This document shows, one piece after another, positions 34,399-38,725 of a DNA stretch of 38,725 nucleotides; position 1 is the stretch's first letter, and each line of letters starts with the position of its first letter. The DNA is from Chrysochromulina tobinii. Its lineage: Eukaryota > Haptophyta > Prymnesiales > Chrysochromulinaceae. The notes under the pieces are model-generated. The model was not told where the DNA came from. It saw only the letters and a list, made by a program, of their open reading frames with translations, and ran no database searches. The stretch is taken from assembly GCA_001275005.1 (NCBI GenBank), contig JWZX01001689.1:1-38725 (forward strand), given 5' to 3'. Both the position numbers and the translations under genes were made by a program.

Positions 34399-35772
34399 AT
34401 GCGCACCGCATTTGCTCGCCTCTTGGCCGCCTCGCTAGCCGTCACTTCCATGGCACGCAAGCTGCGCCCAGACCTCGATCCACCGCTCGAGAATGACTTG
34501 CGCACGCCAACTCGCTTGCCGACTGACCGCGAGGTGAGTGACTCCGGAGTGCGCCGTGAGGCCGCCAATCGTATGCCTTGGTTCCCGACGCACAACGTCA
34601 CGTGCGGGGACCGGCCGTGCAGGCCGGGCGAGGGCAACTTGCGGCACGTGCGCGAGAATACTCCACGTGGTTGGCGCTGGAAGCAGTGGACACAGCCCTA
34701 CATCCACCGCGAGGCGTGGGTGCAGTCTCGCTCCCGTGAGCTGCCACACCTGCCCGATCCGAAGACGCACTACGCGGCGCTCGTGCGCGAGGCGAAACGC
34801 GTGCAGAGCAGGGGCCTCGTCGTGCTCACGAGCGGCGACTGGGACTATAGAGAGCTCGTGCTCAACTGGGTCCAGCATGCGCACAAGCTGCGCTGGTTCA
34901 ACAGCCTTGTGGCAGCCATGGACCGGGAGCTCTTCGACGAGCTGCGGCGTCGGAACATCCCTGTCGCCGACCTCTCGAGCCTGCTCCTCGCGTGGAACGA
35001 CACATGCCTGCAGCGTCATATCCAGGCGGTGCGCATGGAACGCCAGCTGGCCGTCGCTGCGCTCGTTGCCTCGGGGCTCGATGTGCTTCACACCGACGCG
35101 ACATGCGTCTTCTTACGCGACTTCCTCCCGTTCTTACGCTCACTCGATGCGGACGTGCTCGCTCAGCGCGACACGTGGCCCTCCGACCCGGTGCGCAAGA
35201 TCGGCACCTCAGCGAACGCGGGTCTCAACTACGTGCGCGGCCGCCAGCCGCGGGTCGCTGCCGCGCTGCTCACGGAGATTGTAGTGAGAGGTATGATTGA
35301 GTTCTATCTGCGCTGGAACAACATCCCAGACCAGTACGGCTGGTCGTTTGTGCTCAGCGACCTCAGGGGCGTGCAGACTCGCACGGACACCAACGACACC
35401 ACCATCGGCACGCTGCACCCGCGCGGCTCGCATTGTGCCAAGAGCCCAGCGGGCTGCCTCCGCGGGGGCTTCCTGCCCTTCGATCGGTTCCCGCGCACAG
35501 GGAGCTGGGCGGCGCTCAAGGCGAAGGCAGACGTGTACCACTTGACGTTCGGGTGCATGCAGGAGGAGGCACCGTGCAGCATGCCCGGCGTGCGCGCCTT
35601 CCGTGGCCATCGGCAACGTCAAGACCGGTATGAAGACACTGACTTTAATGATCAAGTGGACACGCTGCGTGAGCTCGGACTGTGGCTTGTCGACGCGTCG
35701 CCCGACTACCGTGCGCCTTCCACGCCCATCGAATCCCTCAGCCGCAGGCTGCGCGTAGAGATTCGGAAATGA
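34399..35772 (+). CDS. Nucleotide-diphospho-sugar transferase (GT77-like), secretory
   Basis: A 457-residue type II or secreted glycosyltransferase. The N-terminus MRTAFARLLAASLAVTSMA is signal-like. From about residue 138 the Nucleotid_trans (PF03407) pattern appears: GLVVLTSGDWDYRELVLNWVQHAHKL, FNSLVAAMDRELFDELRRRNIPV, then RQLAVAALVASGLDVLHTDATCVFLRDFLPFL with the D-x-D-like HTDATCVF (about 230-237), ADVLAQRD and SANAGLNYVRGRQPRVAAAL. This family contains plant RRA/XEG113 arabinosyltransferases and RGXT xylosyltransferases. Donor and acceptor here are unknown. Likely Golgi lumen. Start chosen as the first in-frame ATG, supported by the signal sequence. Confidence 0.83.
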   Translation: MRTAFARLLAASLAVTSMARKLRPDLDPPLENDLRTPTRLPTDREVSDSGVRREAANRMPWFPTHNVTCGDRPCRPGEGNLRHVRENTPRGWRWKQWTQPYIHREAWVQSRSRELPHLPDPKTHYAALVREAKRVQSRGLVVLTSGDWDYRELVLNWVQHAHKLRWFNSLVAAMDRELFDELRRRNIPVADLSSLLLAWNDTCLQRHIQAVRMERQLAVAALVASGLDVLHTDATCVFLRDFLPFLRSLDADVLAQRDTWPSDPVRKIGTSANAGLNYVRGRQPRVAAALLTEIVVRGMIEFYLRWNNIPDQYGWSFVLSDLRGVQTRTDTNDTTIGTLHPRGSHCAKSPAGCLRGGFLPFDRFPRTGSWAALKAKADVYHLTFGCMQEEAPCSMPGVRAFRGHRQRQDRYEDTDFNDQVDTLRELGLWLVDASPDYRAPSTPIESLSRRLRVEIRK

Positions 35773-36486
35773 TTCGCTCGGCCAGCCCCCCAGACCTCGA
35801 TAAGGGCACTTCAGTCGTGTTGCTCACCCTCCTCCTCGGTCCTGAATTGTAGTTGGGTGCTGTCGTGGAGCTGGAGGGTCGTGCGAGCATCGTGCATGGT
35901 ATGTGCATGGGTATGTGCATGGGTATGTGCATGGGTATGTGTCATTGTGGATCGGGCCGCAGTAGTACCGAGCGAGGTGCTCAGGCTGAGCGACTCCGTC
36001 AGATTAACGGGAACCGTCGCACAGGGCTCAAGATCTGAACTATCTCCAATCTCGGCGAATTTCGCCCCATCCGCGATTGCGGGCTATTTGTAATTGCGTT
36101 TCGTTCGTCCCTTTTCCGGGCCTCCGTCGTCAGCGCAGCGCGCGCGACGACCGGTCAACCACGCACCGGTCACCGGAGCGCGGAAACGCAACGGCGGACC
36201 CGGCTCCCGGGTCTTCAAAAACCCAAACCGCGGCCCCGCGCGAGGGCGTGGGGTAACGCGCGCCGATTTCGTACATCGTAGCACATACTACCGAAGTACC
36301 GATACAGCCGGGCTCATTTACACATTACACCGATTACGTCGCATAGAAGTTCGGTTCTCGCATACGCACACATCTCAGTGTGGGGTGCGCAAGTTGTCGG
36401 CTTTCAGCAGCCTTTCCGGCAATTCCGGGAACGGGGAAGCAGCCACCCGCGCGACTGGGGAATACAACGTAGTATCAACCGTAGGT
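35773..36486. other. Intergenic region between convergent genes
   Basis: Holds the 12-bp minisatellite at 35898-35941 and otherwise mixed sequence. A plus frame over 36094-36696 enters the GT61 gene on the opposite strand and does not look like a protein. Confidence 0.55.
35898..35941. repeat. 12-bp tandem repeat, about 3.6 copies
   Basis: Perfect copies of ggtatgtgcatg in the 3' flank of the transferase gene. Confidence 0.9.
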
Positions 36487-38523
36487 TCAAGTCGAGTGCA
36501 GCGTCTTGCAATCGCGCCCACCGATTTGCCTGGATCCACCGACTTTGACGCAGCCACCAGCCTGACCGGGGCGATCGAAGCGCTGGACCATATAGTGCAG
36601 CACCTGCATCACGTCATCGACATTTGCCGTGACGTTGCCGCACGAGCGGTAGTTGCACCGGGCCTTTTTTCCTGGAGAGCCACACGCCTCCAATAACATG
36701 AGGCAGCCCGGCCAGTTGGGCTGCACGAGTCGAATGAAGTGCACGTCGTTTGTAATCGAGAGGCTATAGTAGTCTAAGCGGGCGAATTTGGACCATTCGC
36801 CAACAATTTCGAGGCATGAGGTGCGGCCAGTCGCGCTCTGAGGCAGCAGCATTGTCCAAGCAAGGCCCATGCCATGCATCCCTGCGAGGCCCATGGATGA
36901 GCTGACAAGTGCATGCTGATCTTTGACGGGGAGAGACTCGAAGACGGTAAATTGCACGACGGATGCGAGAGCAGCGTTTGCTGCGACAGCAGAGCGCAGC
37001 TCGTCCTCGTTGACGATTTGACGGGTGCCGCTGCGCCTGAGCTGAAAGCTGAGGCGGCGCTCGACCGTGCGCGCCTCGCCACCTCCAAAACTCACGGCGA
37101 GTGCTTGGCCAAACGCAGCAACACGCCTGACGAGCTCGGCGCCATTCATCCACGGCGGCGGCATGAACGCGGAATGGCCACCGTATATGCGCCCATAGCA
37201 ATTGCACTGCCCAGTCTCAGTTAGCGCCCAAGCTCGAGCCGCCACCTCTGGCCAGTCGGCCTCACTCACGCCAAGGCTTCGAATGAGCACCTGCAAGCCG
37301 ACGGTCCTTTCGAACGAGCAACGCGTGACGTTCGAAGCACACGTAGGCCAGTACTGCGTGAAGTGCGGCACCAGATGGATTTTCGTGTCCGCACGGATCG
37401 TTGGTCGCAGCTTAGCAAACATTTCGAAGCTTGGGACAGCATGGAGGAGCGCGTGGAACAGATTATCCATCGTCAGCTCGGTCAGCACGGCGGTAGTGCT
37501 CTCGTGCCATTGGCAGCGATGCAACGGCCATTCTGCCATAGAAGCGTTGGCAATCTCGGTCAAGTAGTGCTGCTTTGTCTGACTGTCGAGCCGCACGAAT
37601 CCGGGGCCGTACTCGGCATACATATCCGGCCATGGCACGGGCCACAATAGATGCCGTGTGCGCGCATGAGCCTGTGCGAGGATGCTGCAGCGCGAGCCAC
37701 TCACCCCAGGTCGAGCCATATGCCCCAGGCAAATATTTTCGAGCATCCACTCGCCACGGACAAGGTCGATGTGCTTCCGTTCGGTGGCGCGAGGGCCACG
37801 CATGATCCTGCTCAGCTCTAGCCAACTCTGAGGATGCCAAGTAGAACGCACCACCATCGAGTGACTGCAGTCAAACGGGGCGCCGTCGTGCGGTGTCATT
37901 GACGCATCTCGTGCCCTCGCTTGCACCTCAAAGTCAGTGGACTGCTTCGGCAGCCACGGGCAGTCGCTGTCGTTGTCTGTCATGCCGCCACCGGCTGGAT
38001 TTCCATTGCTCCGGCCGCGCACAGACGGCGAGCGCCGGCGGCCAGTCGCGCTGCCACCGCACCAGGTCCACACAACCTCGTACGGCTGACGTAGCCTGGG
38101 TGAATCGTATACGATTTGACCTCTGGGCAGCCAACGAACGGGTGGCTGCGGCAACGGTGTGGTCGGATCGCCCCACACGACACGCGACGCTGATAAGAGC
38201 GTGTCATTCAGATGTTCGGCAGCCGCGCCGTCCTCTCGCACCTCCGGTGGTTCGCCCCAGGTAAATGGCGCGAGATCAGCCAAGATTTTTTGCACCACTG
38301 CGGCCGCTCCGTTGCGAGGCAGGAGCAGCACACGCTCTGTTTCCACCGCGCGCAACGCTCGCACCGCCGCGACAAAGAAGCACGCGGGTGGTGCGGTCGC
38401 TGCACTGCCCACACGTACAACGATTCGGTACGGCTGTTTAATGTTCTCGTTGGCGTCCGAGTGGTTGTTTACGATGCTGAGCGGGAGCGGGGCTTTTGGC
38501 GTCACGATTGTGCGCCTTCCCAT
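36487..38523 (-). CDS. GT61-family glycosyltransferase (EOGT/xylosyltransferase-like)
   Basis: A 678-residue protein from ATG 38523; the frame is open upstream to 38628 without another ATG. The C-terminal half matches GT61 (DUF563): DNLFHALLHAVPSFEMF (about 352), CNCYGRIYGGHSAFMPPP, LSFQLRRSGTRQIVNEDELRSAVA (about 493-516, the R..R.I.NE.EL motif), VVQFTVFESLPVKDQHALVSSSMGLAGMHGMGLAWTMLLPQ (about 525-565, including the family His-Gly) and CLEIVGEW...DYYSLSI. Known GT61 enzymes transfer xylose, arabinose or GlcNAc in the ER/Golgi. The N-terminal ~270 residues contain RIVVRVGSAATAPPACFFVAAVRALRA and RVLLLPRNG, not recognised. No clear signal peptide is seen, so an upstream exon may carry it. The C-terminal tail after the last cysteines is Gly-rich. 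Confidence 0.82.
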   Translation of the reverse strand: MGRRTIVTPKAPLPLSIVNNHSDANENIKQPYRIVVRVGSAATAPPACFFVAAVRALRAVETERVLLLPRNGAAAVVQKILADLAPFTWGEPPEVREDGAAAEHLNDTLLSASRVVWGDPTTPLPQPPVRWLPRGQIVYDSPRLRQPYEVVWTWCGGSATGRRRSPSVRGRSNGNPAGGGMTDNDSDCPWLPKQSTDFEVQARARDASMTPHDGAPFDCSHSMVVRSTWHPQSWLELSRIMRGPRATERKHIDLVRGEWMLENICLGHMARPGVSGSRCSILAQAHARTRHLLWPVPWPDMYAEYGPGFVRLDSQTKQHYLTEIANASMAEWPLHRCQWHESTTAVLTELTMDNLFHALLHAVPSFEMFAKLRPTIRADTKIHLVPHFTQYWPTCASNVTRCSFERTVGLQVLIRSLGVSEADWPEVAARAWALTETGQCNCYGRIYGGHSAFMPPPWMNGAELVRRVAAFGQALAVSFGGGEARTVERRLSFQLRRSGTRQIVNEDELRSAVAANAALASVVQFTVFESLPVKDQHALVSSSMGLAGMHGMGLAWTMLLPQSATGRTSCLEIVGEWSKFARLDYYSLSITNDVHFIRLVQPNWPGCLMLLEACGSPGKKARCNYRSCGNVTANVDDVMQVLHYMVQRFDRPGQAGGCVKVGGSRQIGGRDCKTLHST

Positions 38524-38725
38524 TTTCGCTCTGACCTCACACGCCAGGCGCCGACAGGCGCACGAGCTCGTGTGTTTCCCTCGTGCCGCGGCTGTGGGGA
38601 AGGGTTCGAACGTTGAGTGAACATACAAGGCAAAAAAGTGTGCTGAGCCTTAGCTCCAAGAGTGTATGGACACTAACGACAAGGAGCGCCGCTACGGGCG
38701 CACACGGCGGGGAGCCGCCAAAACC

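Noticed and set aside
38611-38622. GGTTCGAAC-like tRNA B-box
   Set aside because: No matching A-box, acceptor stem or cloverleaf can be built around it.

Overview
The window looks like nuclear DNA of a GC-rich unicellular alga, most likely a haptophyte-type flagellate; the lineage is inferred from gene content. Signs of a eukaryote are a Golgi tether subunit (COG4), a ciliary/centrosomal LRR protein (PPP1R42-like), a tubulin-tyrosine-ligase-like enzyme, tandem CXXC zinc fingers, GT-AG introns of 82-263 bp, no operons, Kozak-like starts and many micro/minisatellites. I support about 21 genes on both strands, mostly intron-poor. Introns are visible in the FNT transporter, the CXXC protein and the DUF1152 protein.

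Left third (1-13 kb, all + strand): a 5'-truncated coiled-coil protein, COG4, a formate/nitrite-type channel (two exons), a TylF/MycF-like O-methyltransferase with a possible signal peptide, a frame-disrupted glycosyltransferase-like gene, and a START-like protein with a Cys/His cluster.

Middle (13.5-26 kb): a small hypothetical, a Cys-rich protein made of two PH-like repeats, the PPP1R42-like LRR protein, the two-finger CXXC protein, then on the minus strand a TPR-like protein and a secreted Ala/Pro-repeat + ShKT + sulfotransferase protein. The last is divergent from a membrane-anchored class IV PLP aminotransferase.

Right third (26.5-38.7 kb): a Methyltransferase_16 (METTL21-like) enzyme with a zinc-binding insertion, a TTL-like ligase, an ankyrin protein, a secreted CIA30-domain protein (-), a possible small gene, a DUF1152 protein (-) divergent from a nucleotide-diphospho-sugar transferase, and a GT61 glycosyltransferase (-).

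Common theme: many genes could act in Golgi/secretory glycan synthesis (COG4, three glycosyltransferase-like genes, a sulfotransferase, a sugar-O-methyltransferase-like protein, a secreted CIA30 protein). That would suit a cell covered by scales or acidic polysaccharide, but nothing shows co-regulation.

Most unusual DNA structures: (i) a 152-bp, one-mismatch inverted repeat linking the 3' flank of the Cys-rich gene to the coding end of the PPP1R42-like gene; (ii) an 82-bp intron in the DUF1152 gene that holds four copies of an 11-bp repeat and is bracketed by a 15-bp duplication, as expected of a recent intron gain, with a similar 11-bp x4 array inside COG4; (iii) dispersed (CAAGT)n arrays and a shared 37-bp upstream element; (iv) a palindromic AAGC/CTTG insertion flanked by 10-bp direct repeats.
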